A DNA stretch of 64,000 nucleotides from Candolleomyces eurysporus (GCA_027579435.1 JANBPK010000926.1:1-64000), one strand, 5' to 3'. Counted from the first letter of the stretch, positions 12,289 to 24,369 are shown. Notes: generated by a model not told the origin, from the letters alone. Numbers and translations are program-made.

Positions 12289-12326
12289 TTCACGATCGCG
12301 GCCGAAGCATCGCGGCCGCGATCGTA
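12289..12326 (-). promoter_or_regulatory. Upstream dyad element, best preserved copy
   Basis: Perfect 12-bp inverted repeat ACGATCGCGGCC (12292-12303) and GGCCGCGATCGT (12314-12325) with a 10-nt spacer. It lies about 500 bp upstream of the ATG at 11787 and also about 310 bp from the stop codon of the next gene. Confidence 0.6.
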
Positions 12327-12614
12327 AAGCGATAGCCGCGAAGTAAGCATGCTTTTGGTATGCTCCACAGCCCACCGACAATTTCCGGCTCCGTTGAACG
12401 ATATGTAAGTGCGTCCTTAGAATAAGCCATCGAGAGACCACAAGGGCTGAGCAACGCCGTTCGCGCTGTTCGAGCACTGAGGACAGCTCGCTCGAAATAG
12501 CCCTGCATCTAGAGAAGTCGCGATAGAATCAATGGTTCCTAGGCTCCTTATTATGCATCCACGGAGGCCGGACAAGGTCTTATATATTGCATAGGAAACT
12601 TCTCAAAAGAATAA

Positions 12615-14845
12615 TCAATCGTAATCCTGAATCAAAGAGGCCCGGATCAAATCCGCCTTCTCCTTCGACCGCGGCTTGATAACACACTTGAACGGCTTCG
12701 GCGTTCTAATATCAATAAGGTCAGCGTGAGAAGATGGCCGAAACTGGAGAGCCACTCACATAACGAGAGCAGAAATATATTCATGCGTCGGCTCAACCGT
12801 CTTCTCTTCCTCCCTCTCGGTACCGTCCTTTCCTACGACCTTCACTTTCTCTTTCGCCTTCCGAATATCGAACGTAGCCACGAGAGAAGCGATAGCCAGC
12901 CAGACAGCTGAAAATGCCATATATCTGCCTGGACAGATTCTACGACCGAATCCCCAGCATGCGTGTGAGGGGTCTCGCGCACGTGTGTAATCGATTTGTC
13001 CTGTTTCTGGGTTGATGAAGCGATCAGGATTGAATGTGAATGGGTCCGGGTAGACCGTTTCATTGTGAAGCATCGCCCTAAGCAAGCGTCTTCAGCCTCG
13101 CGTTAAATGCACCTGTATGCAATGAGACTTGCCAAGCATTTGGAACGATGAGAGCACCAGCCGGAAGACGGTATCCTTTGTATTCGTCTTCAGCTGAAAG
13201 AAGGTGAGGGACGGCTATGCCAATGAACNAAAAAAGAGTCAGCATATCGAATAACACAACTATCAACTGGCACCAGCGTACCTATAGGAACGACATCTCT
13301 CCAGCGCAGGGTTTCTTTCGCTATCGCAGTGATATATGGAAGTGATGGCTCGTCTTCGAATCCAGGCAAATGTCCCGGCTTGACGACGGCATCGATTTGG
13401 GCTTGAGCTTTCTTCAGGACTTCAGGGTGTTCGAGGAGGCCAAGGATGCACGATGTGACTGCTGACACAGTCTTATATTCAGATGTCAGCTTGAACCCGC
13501 ACGGTTAGAGCTATATCGGTCGTCTAAACTTACAGTATCCGAACCAGCTGCGTGGGATATGCCGTTAGGAATAGCTTCTGGAGCATGGAGTGGTATATCC
13601 GTACCTGCAAAGAGAGTACCTGCAACGTTCTTGACGATCTCTTCGGTGAATGCGTCGTCTTCTGTTCCTCCTTGAATCTTCTGTAGGTTCGTCGAAACCA
13701 GTGAAACATTGGCCTTTCCAGATTCCTATTGAATGTCAATAAGATCCTCGAGAACGAAAATAGCGCTTACGATATCTTTCTTGGCCTCGGCATACGGCAT
13801 TTCGATCATATTTCGAGCAAGTTTGCGCCACTCGCGAGCCTTGCGCTGGAAAGACGCTCCAGGGAACCAAGCAGGGACGTATTTCAAGAGTGGGATAGAG
13901 TCAACGAGAAACGCTCCTGGTACGCCTGCGACGACAAGCGGTAGAACGCCGGCCTCAGATATCTCGAGGTAAGGATCGTTCTTTTGCTGGATCTCGATTC
14001 CGTATGCAATTGACAATATGGTTTCCCCTGCCATACTACAAGATCGAGCGTGAGGGAAGTTGCAGTCAATCCAACACAAGACAAGAGGCTTACTGTCGAA
14101 GGTGAGGTATGATCTTGAGAGGATTCGGGTCATCCAAAAAGCGCTTGAGAAGGTTCCGAGTGGCCTTCGTGATGTGGGGTCTGTACTGCCTGGCGGCCAG
14201 AGGGTGGAAAGAGTGATGCAGAAGCCGCCGGTGCTTGCGCCTGTCATGGGCGCGATTTTAGCTGCAGCTTCATCGACTAAGAGAGACAACACTACCATGG
14301 AAGGCCTGGATACCCCGTGAAATAGGCATGAGCACGAAATTCAGTACCACACGAGGAGTCGTAGAACGCACCATAAGGCATAAAACCAAAATTGAAGTCC
14401 CACCCCATGAGTTCGTTGATCATAGGTAGACGGGTCCTACACAGATTATGAAGTTCTTGCAAGCACCGAGGCGAAAGCAAACTCACCTGCCTGAGTACAG
14501 GGACGACCGGGTCTCGAGCAGATCCGTAGCAACCTGTGAGGTGTCCAAGACGATAATCTCCGTCCCGGCGATATTCAGGTAGAGGACATCCGTGTCTGAG
14601 TCCGACCAATTGAGCGATTAATCACATCCTGAATGTCAATCAGGTTGTTACTCACTATACTCTTTGCACCATTCGTGGTACTTCTTCCACTCAAACTCAG
14701 TAGGCATCTGGAGGAGGTTTCCGACCAAGGGTGCACCCTTGGGGCCAGGTGGAAGCGGTAGGTTCAACCTCTTCCGACGCTTCGACAGCCCATAGAGAAG
14801 AGAGATCCCAACCAACGCTAAAGTTAAATCAACGTATTTCCACAT
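12615..14845 (-). CDS. Cytochrome P450, subfamily B (copy 5)
   Basis: Predicted ER-bound P450. ATG at 14845 (MWKYVDLTLALVGISLLYGL), hinge LPLPPGPKGAPLVGNLLQMP, then EFEWKKYHEWC typical of subfamily B. The micro-exon gives YGLPW and the next exon RKHRRLLHHSFHPLA. Later segments are SIAYGIEIQQKNDPYLE, LGLLEHPEVLKKAQAQIDAV, ETLRWRDV, FNPDRFINPETGQIDYTRA and heme loop CWGFGRRICPGRY. The last exon ends ADLIRASLIQDYD with a TGA at 12615. No disruption was noticed in the coding parts; the N at 13229 falls in an intron. A decayed secreted-protein gene lies just upstream. Confidence 0.9.
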
Positions 14846-15385
14846 AACGACTCTACCTTCAGCAATCGAGAAGATAATAGGCGGAACAAGGAAGGAGGGC
14901 GCTGACTAGACCCCTCTATATCTATGGACTCGGACTCAGTAGGTGTGAGGCAGTTTCCGGTCTCTGTGCGACAAGCCTCCTGGCAATTGACTTAGTAAAT
15001 TGCTCCACCTCTCCCGAGTCCGGTAGGAATATAGTCGGATCTTTATCACCAGCTTCCTTCTATATGTTTGCGCTCAGCCAGAGCGGAGAGATGCAGTCCT
15101 CAATGGGAAATTCTCCAATCCGGACACGATGCCAGCTATGTCATCCAAGTGCCTGGAACGTTACCCATGGTGATTAGCGCTCCTTAATGGGAAGAAATCA
15201 CCGTGACGCATACTATTAGGAGTCTTCGAAAGTCCGGAGCCTAACCAAATGCAACATTAGCCAATCGAAAGCTCTGTATGACCATTGGCCGAATGATATG
15301 ACCTTTCTAGCGACATCCTTCTCGAAAAAGAGCAAATGAATATATCCATGTGATAGGCAACGCAGCAATACAATCTCCCGACAAT
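14846..15385. other. Upstream region of subfamily-B P450
   Basis: Noncoding, related to 690-1150 and 33468-33990. No separate gene is supported. Confidence 0.4.
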
Positions 15386-15389
15386 TTGA

Positions 15390-15690
15390 ACCGCCGTCAT
15401 TCCACGGTGCTCCACGAGTCAGAATGAGAGACGAATTCGGGACACAGATGCAATGACTGCAGCACCATAAGAGGTAAACACAACGTGGAATCTCGGGTGG
15501 TAAGTCGTCTCTGTTGTGCAAGGTGCTGCGGACAAGTGGGCAGTCCGTTCCAGGACGCGAGCCTAGAACGTGGCGAGAACCTGTGGAGAAGATGGTAGGA
15601 AGGCAGGGAATGGCGCCGTTCGAAGGAGAGTCTCCGTTGTCGTGGGTGTAGGAGTCGCCGAAAAAGCCCAAGACTTGGCACTGACCAGCA
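15390..15690 (-). pseudogene. Decayed 12-cysteine secreted protein gene, copy 2 (last exon only)
   Basis: The remnant starts with the conserved intron acceptor CTGGTCAG and reads CLPTIFSTGSRHVLGSRPGTD-like sequence on the minus strand. The intact copies have CLPTICPTGSCYVLGPRPGAD. Two cysteines are lost, and the CSCG..QAPC block is shortened and out of frame, after which SHCICVP is still visible. No signal-peptide exon is found upstream. It sits about 550 bp upstream of the subfamily-B P450 starting at 14845. Confidence 0.65.
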
Positions 15691-15699
15691 GGTTTAAAT

Positions 15700-16620
15700 C
15701 ATAAATTTTGCTAGAATCGAGTCGGTGCGAACAGTGGTGGTTGACGACAGCTAGACCGGTAACTGACTGGTCTGAAATATGCAGACTATATCGACTAGCT
15801 TTTGACCCGTGACCACAGACGCAGCCCTCATATCAAAGACCAATCGATCAAAGACCAATCAGAACCGGTTACCGTTCTAGACGACAGCCAGTTTATAGCA
15901 GGAGTGCCAGATCAGTCAGATTTTCCGACAGAAACCGACCCCTTTGGCTGGAGAGAGTCCAGAGCGTTAGAAGGACAAGAGTAGATGAAAAGAATAACAT
16001 TTTTTTTCACCGACAATAGATAAGGCGCGTTGTTTGGTCACCAAGTGGTGACCAAACAAGGCGGACCGGCTCTCATCCTGTCATGCGATGTGTGAAGAAT
16101 TCACACATCCATGAGGGTCCGATCTCAAGCCCATGGCCCAGGTAACGAGGATGACTACGGATCCTGGCAATGCAATCCCCGCAATTGATTCACCTACACT
16201 CTCCTTCACAAAGCGTATCTCCTGCCGATGGTCACCTCACATCGAGCCATACTAGCCAGCATCGTCAGTCCGTAAGAGGTGGGTGTACTAGGGACACCTA
16301 TCTTCAACTGCAATATTACAATATTAGAAGAAGTTCCAACATCTTCGTCAAGGACGGTGAATTTGGCGACCAATCCACATTCGAAGGGTGCAAATAATCG
16401 ACAGGGAGAAAAAGTTACCGGGTAGGCGCAGGCGTCATTTATGACAAGGTCAATAGCGGCTTCAATGTCGATTGAGGTGGAAACGTGAGACGAGTCGATA
16501 AGACAGGCCACTGTCTAGGTTGACTCAAGATCAGGACTGTACTTCATGCGCGTGCGGTGATGACAGTTGTACAAAATACGAGGTCCAAGTAAAAATTCAC
16601 GCATAGTACACGAAATATGG
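15700..16620. other. Intergenic stretch with direct and inverted repeats
   Basis: No gene is supported. ATCAAAGACCAATC occurs twice, one base apart (15832-15845, 15847-15860). A perfect 14-bp inverted repeat TTGTTTGGTCACCA/TGGTGACCAAACAA spans 16030-16059. A 10-bp inverted repeat GATGTGTGAA/TTCACACATC spans 16087-16109. Confidence 0.5.
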
Positions 16621-16624
16621 ATCA

Positions 16625-18879
16625 TTAATCGTGGCCTTGAAGCAGAGACTCGCGTATTAAATCCGCCTTCTCCTTTGAGCGCGGCTTAATAACGCACTTA
16701 AATGGCTTTGGCATTCTAATACATCCAAGCGGTCAGGACTGAATCAAGACAGAAATAGTGAGATGCTCACATAGCAAGAGAAGAAACATATTCGTGCGTC
16801 AGCTCAACCGTCCTCTCTTCCTCCCTCTCAATCCCATCCTCTCCTACAACCCTGACTTTCTCTTTCGCCTTCTCGATATCGAACACAGAAACCAGAGAGG
16901 CGATAGCCAGCCAAAGGGACGAGAAAGCCACGTGTCTGCCTGGGCAGATTCTCCGTCCGAATCCCCAGCACGCAAATGAAGGATTTCGCTGGCGCGCAAA
17001 GTCAACCTGGCCTGTTCCTGGGTCTATAAAACGATCTGGGTTGAAGGTGAACGGGTCGGGGTATACAGTTTCGTCGTGAAGCATCACCCTATACATTCAT
17101 GTGATCAATCTTCCATTCAGACACACCAGGATTTAGGAAAGACTTACCAAGCGTTTGCGACGATGATGGCACCCTCAGGAAGACGATAGCCTCCGTACTC
17201 GTCTTCAGTTGAGAGAAGATGAGGGACAGCTAGGTTAGCCATGCAAGGATCAGTCGCCCGAGCAAGAGTATAGACCAAAGGTTGCAGCTTACCGATAGGA
17301 GTGACATCTCTCCACCGAAGACTCTCGTGGGCAATCGCAGTTATGTACGGTAGAGAGGACTCGTGTTCAAATCCAGGCAAATCTCCAGGCGTGACAACAG
17401 AGTCAATCTGAGCCTGAGCTTTCTTCAGAACTTCAGGGTGCTCCAGAAGGCCAAGGATGCAAGACGCGATGGCTGATACAGTCTGATATTCAGGGTCAGT
17501 GTTGCTGTAAGGTGGGATTCAAGCCTGGCAATAATTGCTTACAGTATCCGCTCCAGCTTCATGGTCATGGCAGTCGTCATTGGAAATCATCAGTGAGTGT
17601 GCATCGATTGGTTGGTTCATACTTACCCGCAAAAAGGGTAGCCGCGGTACCCTGAATAGTTTCCTCGGTGAAAGCGTCGTCTTCTGTTCCTTCTGCGATT
17701 TTCTGGAGGCATGTTGAAACCACTGAGACGGTAGCTGTCCCTGTCTCCTGAATATTGCCGATTAATCTATGCCTCCTTCAAAAACGAGGATAGTGCCTAC
17801 CAATCCTTTTTTTGCCTCGACGTACGGAAGTTCCAGGGTAGCCAGAGCGAGCTTACGCCATTCACGTGCTTTGCGCTGGAAAGACGCTCCGGGGAACCAA
17901 GCAGGAACGTATTTCAAGAGCGGGAATGTGTCGACTAAAAACGCCCCTGGGACACCTGCTTTGGCAACCGCCTGGAAACTGGCTTCGGACGCCGCTCGGT
18001 AGGGATCGTTCTCTTGAATTTTAAGTCCGTAGGCAACGGAAAGCACCGTATCGCCTGTCATACTACAAGATTCATGATGAAAAGCAAGGCCAATCCAGAA
18101 CAACGACGGCGCTTACTGCTGGAGGTGAGGTATGATATTGAGAGGATCTGGGTCATCCAAGAGACGCTCCAGGAGCTTCCGAGTGGACTTGGTGATGTAA
18201 GGCCTATATTCTTTGGTGGCGACAGGGCTGAGGGAGTGGTGTGCGACCCGTCGGTTTTTGCGCCTACCAGTGATCCCATGAAATGAGCAGTAACCGCATC
18301 ATGCGCGAGATTTTACTGACCAGCGTACACCTAGACAAACGTCAACCGTCAATTGTGAGCGATCATGAAATTAATCGTGAAACAACTACAGACATAGTAC
18401 GGACCATATTCCATAAAAGCGAGGTTGAAGTCCCAGCCCATGAGCTCGTTGATCATAGGCAGGCGGGTCCTATGCAGGCCATAAGCTCACTCGCAAGGAT
18501 GGGCATCGTAACATGCTCACCTGCCTGAGTAGATGGAAGATCGGTTCTCGAGCAGATCCGTAGCGATCTTCGAGGTGTTTAAAACGATAAAGTCTGTCCC
18601 TGCTAGATTCAGGTAGAGAATATCCGTGTCTAAATCGGATAAATTGGTCAGTAAGTCACAGCCGGATTAATCCGATCGACGCTTACTGTACTCCTTGCAC
18701 CATTCGTGATACTTTTTCCATCCTTCTTCTTGGGGCATCTGAAAGAGGTTTCCTACGAACGGCGCGCCCTTGGGACCAGGTGGGAGCGGTAGGTTGGACT
18801 TCTTCCACCGCTTTAACAGACCATAATAAAGTAGCGATAACGCTACTGAACCTAAGGCAAAATCAGCGTATCTCCACAT
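16625..18879 (-). CDS. Cytochrome P450, subfamily A (copy 6)
   Basis: Predicted ER-bound P450. I chose the ATG at 18879 (MWRYADFALGSVALSLLYYG) because it aligns with every paralogue; an upstream in-frame start would add 22 unrelated residues. The micro-exon GTGTACGCTG gives YGVRW. The AKKGL exon end, the 14-nt exon giving AGADT, K-helix ESLRWRDV, FNPDRFIDPGTGQ and heme loop CWGFGRRICPGRHVAF are all present. It ends with TAA at 16625. No frame disruption was found in the exons checked. Intron 3 has an unusual GTCCGT donor. Confidence 0.9.
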
Positions 18880-18953
18880 ATCTCTTACTATGTTGTCAGC
18901 TTGAGGATATGTGCGCTGGAGGGAGTGCCGCTGGGCTATCACCAAATCCTTGC

Positions 18954-19000
18954 CTCTCTATTTGTAGCGCAGGCCTCCATTGTTCGATGCGTTTTCAGGG
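18954..19000 (-). promoter_or_regulatory. Conserved P450-A core promoter
   Basis: The minus strand reads TCCCTGAAAACGC..CGAACAATGGAGG then CTACAAATAGAG, about 75-120 bp upstream of the ATG at 18879. Confidence 0.6.
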
Positions 19001-19180
19001 ACACATTGTAACGGCATCCTCGCAATTGAATCCAGTCAATCGTCTCTCAACCTGGTAAAGATAAGTAGGAATGGGTGGGTAAGCATTGGTCACAACTCGC
19101 TTCCGCATGTACAAATGCACTCACTTGGATAGCATGTGAAGTGGTAGAATCCCTATTCAAGTTATATCTCGCCAACAAAT

Positions 19181-19217
19181 GTTCAGGATCGCGGCCCATG
19201 TTCCGACCGCAAGCGTG
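19181..19217 (-). promoter_or_regulatory. Upstream dyad element of P450-A gene (start 18879)
   Basis: GGATCGCGGCCCATGTTCCG followed by ACCGCAAGCGTGAA. One arm is degenerate. It lies 302 bp upstream of the ATG. Confidence 0.45.
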
Positions 19218-19475
19218 AAAACATACGTTACGAACCAATCACGTTCTTCGTATTCTCCGCCGCCCGTTGGGGATAACAGCCGTTAAACTATGCATCATTA
19301 CGCTAACAATGCAATGGGAATATGTTGAGGAATGATAAGGGTCGAGCAGGATGTCATTACCGCTGTTCCAGCACCGAGGACAGCGCGTTCGAAATAACCC
19401 TGAACCTAAGGAAGCTGCAAGAGAATTAATGGGGCCATAAGGTGGTTTTTATTGTGTAGTAATTTCTCGAGAGAG

Positions 19476-20290
19476 TCAGCGGTAGTGGTCTTGAATCGAA
19501 GACGTACTTATCGAATGCGCCCTCTCCTTGAAGCCTGGCTTGATATCACACTTGAACGGCTTCAGGGTTCTAGCACATGAGGTTAGCACGGGTTCAAATT
19601 GAGAAGGAATGGACCGATAAAATGGAGAGGCGCTCACATAACGAAAGCAGGAATGCATGCGAGGAATCCCGTGCACGCGTGTAATCGATTTGCCCAGCTC
19701 CTGGGTTGATGGAAACAATCCAATTCGTCCTGAAGCATGATTTAAGCATCACCCCGCCTGAATCTTACCAGTCTTATGTTTAGAACACTCGAATACAATG
19801 GGGGTCTCGCCAAGCGCTCGGGACGATGAGAGCACCAGCCGGAAGCGGATATTTGTTGGCTTCGTCTTCAGTTGAGAGACGATGAGGTATCGCGATGACA
19901 GTACGGCAATGGACAAACAAGAATCAGCACTGATGGACTGGCATCGGGGGGCGTACCGACAGGACATCTCTCTAAGCCAGTCTCTTTGACCATCGCGGCG
20001 ATATGTTGGGGAGACGGCTCGTCTTCGAATTCTGGCAAATGTCCAGGCTTGACGACGAAATTTATCTGGACCACAGCTTTTTTCAACACATCAGGGTGCT
20101 CGATAACGCCAAGGATGTACGATCTTCATGTGTCAGCGCTCTCGTACATTTAGATTAGCCGTATACACTCACAGTCTCTCAGTGTCCGAACCGGCTGCAT
20201 TGACGATACTGCGGGAGAGGGTGTGAAAGTCCTGCAGGCCAGTGGTGTATGCGCCTGTCATTGGCGTTACTTTTGCAACATCTTACTCAC
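19476..20290 (-). pseudogene. Cytochrome P450 relic, probably subfamily B
   Basis: Patches of P450 sequence remain in order on the minus strand: a remnant of the RKHRRLLHHS exon (about 20214-20290), VLKKAVVQINFVVKPGHLPE, a broken K-helix (VKETGLERCPVG), and the final exon LKPFKCDIKPGFKERAHSI ending at 19476. The heme-binding exon is almost entirely deleted (no CWGFGRR), and most 5' exons are missing. The unit-tail repeat follows directly at 20330, as in the subfamily-B units, with the secreted-protein gene gone. Confidence 0.75.
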
Positions 20291-20329
20291 CTCGAAGAAC
20301 AACAGCAGTAACAATGAACATCGACCACG

Positions 20330-20640
20330 ATGACACCTCGTCCAATGGCACACTATTACCTTCTGCATAGTATGTCGGCCTCGCATATGCTTCGAGGCTG
20401 AAGGAATTGATATCTGCACGTCGTTAGCAACGCGGATTCCGATTCAGGCGGATTCAGGGAGACAAGGCCGTGGGGTGGAGCTGGCGGCGACTCCTTCAGA
20501 TCATGACAGCAGACAGTCTGTTATCACTCCTGCCTGTCCCGGCCACCGCCCTACACAGCTTGCATTAGGCGTCATTAGGCGTCAGCGGAGGGATTGGTAG
20601 GCAGATGACGAGTGGTAGGTAAGAGAGATTGCGCATTGGT
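20330..20640. repeat. Unit-tail repeat, copy 2
   Basis: Same noncoding block as at 2030-2330 and 35005-35290, including TCCAATGGCACACTATTACC and CTCGCATATGCTT. It contains a short tandem duplication of CATTAGGCGT near 20563-20582. Confidence 0.6.
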
Positions 20641-20859
20641 GAGAAGAAGGAATAGGAAGCGATCATAGACGAAAAATATGGTCAATTTGCTGGAGAAGAC
20701 ACGCAGATTGAGGAGGTGGATGATATTGAACCATCTGGGACCATGAACGCTCATGAGGCACCAAAAATGAGAACAACTTTCCCCTGTTTGAACAAAGTCG
20801 AAGATCATTAAACCTCTTGCAAATTTCCAAAGAATATGCATGGGTCAATTACTACGAGT

Positions 20860-21360
20860 CCGGATCCATCGAGCTGCGAATTGCAGTTTACTCAGTGGAA
20901 GTTGCCTTAAACGACCAGGCCAAGTCACAAATGCTCGGAATCACGAAGTCATGCCCAGCTCGCAACCGGCCTTGACAGTGTCATATAGCTATTGTAATGG
21001 CCATCTAATACATTCAGTATTCTGCGACTGCATCCAACCATTGGCACTGAAATAGCAGCAGCGAAACAAAAGGGGGATCGTAATGAGGAGCGGCGTGACA
21101 GCTGGCGCGTCGAGTCACGAGCCCCTAGGATGTGACATCACGCGAAAAACACTCCGGTTAGTACTTTCCCTGGTGAGCGGCCATGATCCTTGGCTGACGT
21201 TCTATTCCCTCTCCACTGTCGACATCATGGCAAGGAACAGGAAGATAAACAAAATGGCACTCACAGTGAACATGTAACCTTCAGTATCGACACCACTTGG
21301 GACACTGAACCACCAGGGGTCAAGGCCATCAGCAGCAGCACCATGGTTCCCTTCTCTAGG
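20860..21360. repeat. Composite scar of P450 and dsRBM-unit sequence
   Basis: Three fragments abut. 20860-20895 resembles intron 1 of the P450 at 6858. 20905-21070 is a diverged copy of 47830-48000 (CACAAATGCTCGGAATCACG.., GGCCTTGACAGTGTCAT). 21080-21360 matches the noncoding block at 50830-51140, with GCGTGACAGCTGGCGC and TGTGACATCACGC. In the dsRBM unit the last two flank a dsRBM gene, which is absent here. Confidence 0.55.
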
Positions 21361-21530
21361 CTCAGGGCTATTTAGGGCGAGCGGTGCTCAGTGCTCGAAC
21401 AACGGTATTGACGTGCTGCTCGACCCTTAGCATACTTCCATTGCCGGCGTAATAGAACAGGGCTGGAAATGGTCAACGGACTCCAGAGCAGACCAAGATC
21501 ACGCTTGGTTCGCAACTTGGCCGTGATGCC

Positions 21531-21570
21531 GTCACGATCGCGGTCGAAACACGGGTTGCGATCGTGAACA
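21531..21570 (+). promoter_or_regulatory. Upstream dyad element of P450-A gene (start 21902)
   Basis: Perfect 9-bp arms CACGATCGC (21533-21541) and GCGATCGTG (21558-21566) with a 16-nt spacer. It ends 332 bp upstream of the ATG. Confidence 0.6.
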
Positions 21571-21778
21571 GTCATCGGTGAGGTCCAAGTTGAATTCAAT
21601 AGGACCTCCGATCTCTGCGGATGCCTCTACTTCGACATCCTCAGTGAGTTTTTTTNCACACACGGAAGCAAGCTATGACGAATGCTTACTACTTATCTTT
21701 ACTATGTTGGGAGGCCGATGAATTGTACTCTATTGAGGGAATGTCATCACACTCAGCTTCGGTCCAGGGGGACCCACC

Positions 21779-21827
21779 TCCCTGAAAAGGTACTAAACGA
21801 TAGAGGCTTGCTCTACAAATAGGAGAG
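21779..21827 (+). promoter_or_regulatory. Conserved P450-A core promoter
   Basis: TCCCTGAAAAGGTACTAAAC, then GAGGCTTGCTCTACAAATAG. The CTACAAATA box lies about 85 bp before the ATG at 21902. Confidence 0.65.
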
Positions 21828-21901
21828 CAGGAATGTGGTCATGACTCAACGGCATTCCCTTCAGCACGTACACTTCAGAAAAACAACAGCAGTAAAGAGC
21901 T

Positions 21902-24162
21902 ATGTGGCGATATGTTGATCTTGCCTTGGGTTTAGCGGCGTTGTCGCTGTTCCATTATGGTCTGTTGAAACGGTGGAGAAAATCCAGCCGGCCGCTCCCG
22001 CCGGGTCCCAAAGGCGCGCTGTTGGTAGGAAATCTCTTCCAGATTCCGCAAGAATTCCCATGGAAGACGTACCACGAGTGGTGCAAAGAGTACAGTAAGC
22101 ATTGGTCCAATCGAGCCGCGAGCTGCAAAGTTAGCTGTCATTTACTGACCAATCTACCCGATCCAGACACGGACATTCTCTACCTGAATCTCGCTGGGAC
22201 CGACTGTATCGTTTTGGATACCTCGAAGGTTGCCACGGATCTGCTCGAGACCCGATCGTCTCTTTACTCTGACAGGTGAGCTCATTATCACACCCATCTT
22301 TGTGAGGCCTTGACCCGTATAGGGCCCGTGCGCCTATGATCAACGAGCTCATGGGCTGGGACTTCAATGTTGGTTTTATGCCTTATGGTGCGTCCTATCT
22401 CGCTCCAATTATTCTTCGATGGGTTTCGTGATCATTCACGCCTCGTCTTCGGTGCTTGTTCAGGTACCCGCTGGTCGGTATGATCAAACTCTTGTACCTC
22501 GCTACTGCTCATTTTACGCGGCCAGGCGCAAGAACCGACGGGTCGCGCACCACTCGCTCCACCCTGTCGCCGTCAAGAAATATAGGCCTCAGATGACCAA
22601 GTCAGCTCGGACCCTCCTCAAGCGTCTCTTGGATGACCCGAATTCTCTCAATATCATACCTCACCTTCGGCAGTAAGTCCCGTGTATATTCCACACTGAC
22701 TTTGCATTTCATCGTCGATCCTGTAGCATGGCAGGCGAGACAATACTATCTATCGCCTACGGAATTCAGATTCAAGAAGAGAACGATCCGTACCTCGAAA
22801 GGTCCCGAGTAGGTTCTGAGACGCTTACCAGCGCGGCCGTACCAGGAGCATATTTGGTCGACTCTTTTCCACTCTTGAAACATGTTCCTGCTTGGTTCCC
22901 TGGAGCATCTTTCAGGCGTAAAGCACATGAATGGCGCAAGGCCTCACGGGATATGCTTGAGCTTCCATACGCCAAGGCAAAAAAAGCATTTGTAGGCACC
23001 ATCCTCGTCGCCGAAGGAGACATAGTCTAATCGATGCTGTTCAGGAATCAGGAACACCTACCGCTTCAGTAGTTTCAACATGCCTCCAGAAAGTTGCAGA
23101 AGGAACAGCAGACGAGGCCTTTACCGAGGAAACCATTAAAGGTGTCGCGGGTACCCTTTTCACAGGTAAGAATAAACCAACCACTCGGCGACGTTCACCC
23201 ATTGACTTGAATCATCCCCGCTAACGGTGATCATGCAGCTGGATCAGATACGGTGAGTGACTATGCCCAGGCTTGAACCTGATCTCACGGAATCATTCAC
23301 CACGACTATCAGACTGTATCAGTCATCGCATCTTGCATTCTTGGCCTTTTAGAGCATCCCGAAATCCTGAAGAAAGCTCAGGCCCAAATCGACTCGATTG
23401 TCAAGCCTGGAAATTTGCCTGAATTTGAACACGAATCATCTCTGCCGTACATAACTGCGATTACCTATGAGAGCCTGCGATGGAGAGATGTCACTCCTAT
23501 CGGTACGTTGCAGCTTCTGATCTATACTTGCGTTTGAGCTTTTTCACGGTCAACGTAGCTGTCCCGCATCTCTTGTCGACTGAGGACGAGTACGAAGGAT
23601 ACCGTTTCCCAGCAGGCGCTGTCATCATCCCAAATGCTTGGTACGTCTTCCAGTAAAGCCAGGTCCGTCTGAATTGCAGATTAACTGCGCATCCACAGGG
23701 CGATGCTTCACGATGAGACTGTTTACCCCGACCCATTCACCTTCAACCCGGATCGCTTCATCAACGCAGATACCGGTCAAGTCGACTTCACGGGCACACG
23801 AGACCCTTCGCATGCCTGCTGGGGGTTCGGCAGAAGATTGTGTGCAGGGAGACACATGGCATTTTCAGCTATATGGATGGCTGTCGCCTCTCTCGTTTCT
23901 GTTTTCGATATCGAGAAGGCGACAGCGATAGTCAGGGTTACAGGAGAAGATGGGATTGAGAGGGAGGAAGAAAGGACGGTTGAGCTGACTCACGAATATG
24001 TTTCTGCCCTTGCTATGTGAGTCTCTCTCTATTTCTGTCGTGACTCCGTGCTGACAACCTGAATGTACTAGAATGCCTAAGCCATTTGAGTGCGTTATCA
24101 AGCCCCGCTCCAAGGAGAAGGAGGATTTGATACGTGCATCTTTTCTTCAAGCCTACAATTAA
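21902..24162 (+). CDS. Cytochrome P450, subfamily A (copy 8), intact reference gene
   Basis: I could trace every junction. Exons: 21902-22094, 22167-22275, 22323-22387, 22464-22473, 22526-22672, 22727-22991, 23045-23165, 23239-23252, 23313-23502, 23559-23640, 23699-24016, 24072-24162. They sum to 1605 nt (534 aa) with all phases consistent. The N-terminal membrane anchor covers about residues 2-22, followed by the PPGPKG hinge. The 10-nt exon completes YGTRW, the 14-nt exon encodes the I-helix AGSDT (304-308), the K-helix ESLR is at 361-364, FNPDRF at 414-419, and the heme loop CWGFGRRLCAGR has its axial Cys near 447. Where most copies have CPGR it has CAGR. Predicted ER monooxygenase using NADPH-P450 reductase; substrate unknown. 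Confidence 0.95.
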
Positions 24163-24369
24163 TCATCCTTATTTCATGTATTCACCATGTATGAATTATC
24201 CCTTGGGCTTGTTATTCTGCAAGATTTTTGTCAGTGCATGAGATGAAATAGCAAGAGACGTGAAAAAGCAACGAGCTCGAGATCGCCGGTTCAGTCCCGA
24301 TCTTGGCTCAATCCTCCTCATCGAATCTCCTACTTCTACCGCGATACATATTTACCTGTGGTCAATGAC

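Noticed and set aside
24275..24310. GCCGGTTCAGTCCCGAT resembling a tRNA T-arm
   Set aside because: The loop lacks the TTCRA pattern, and no matching acceptor stem is found upstream.
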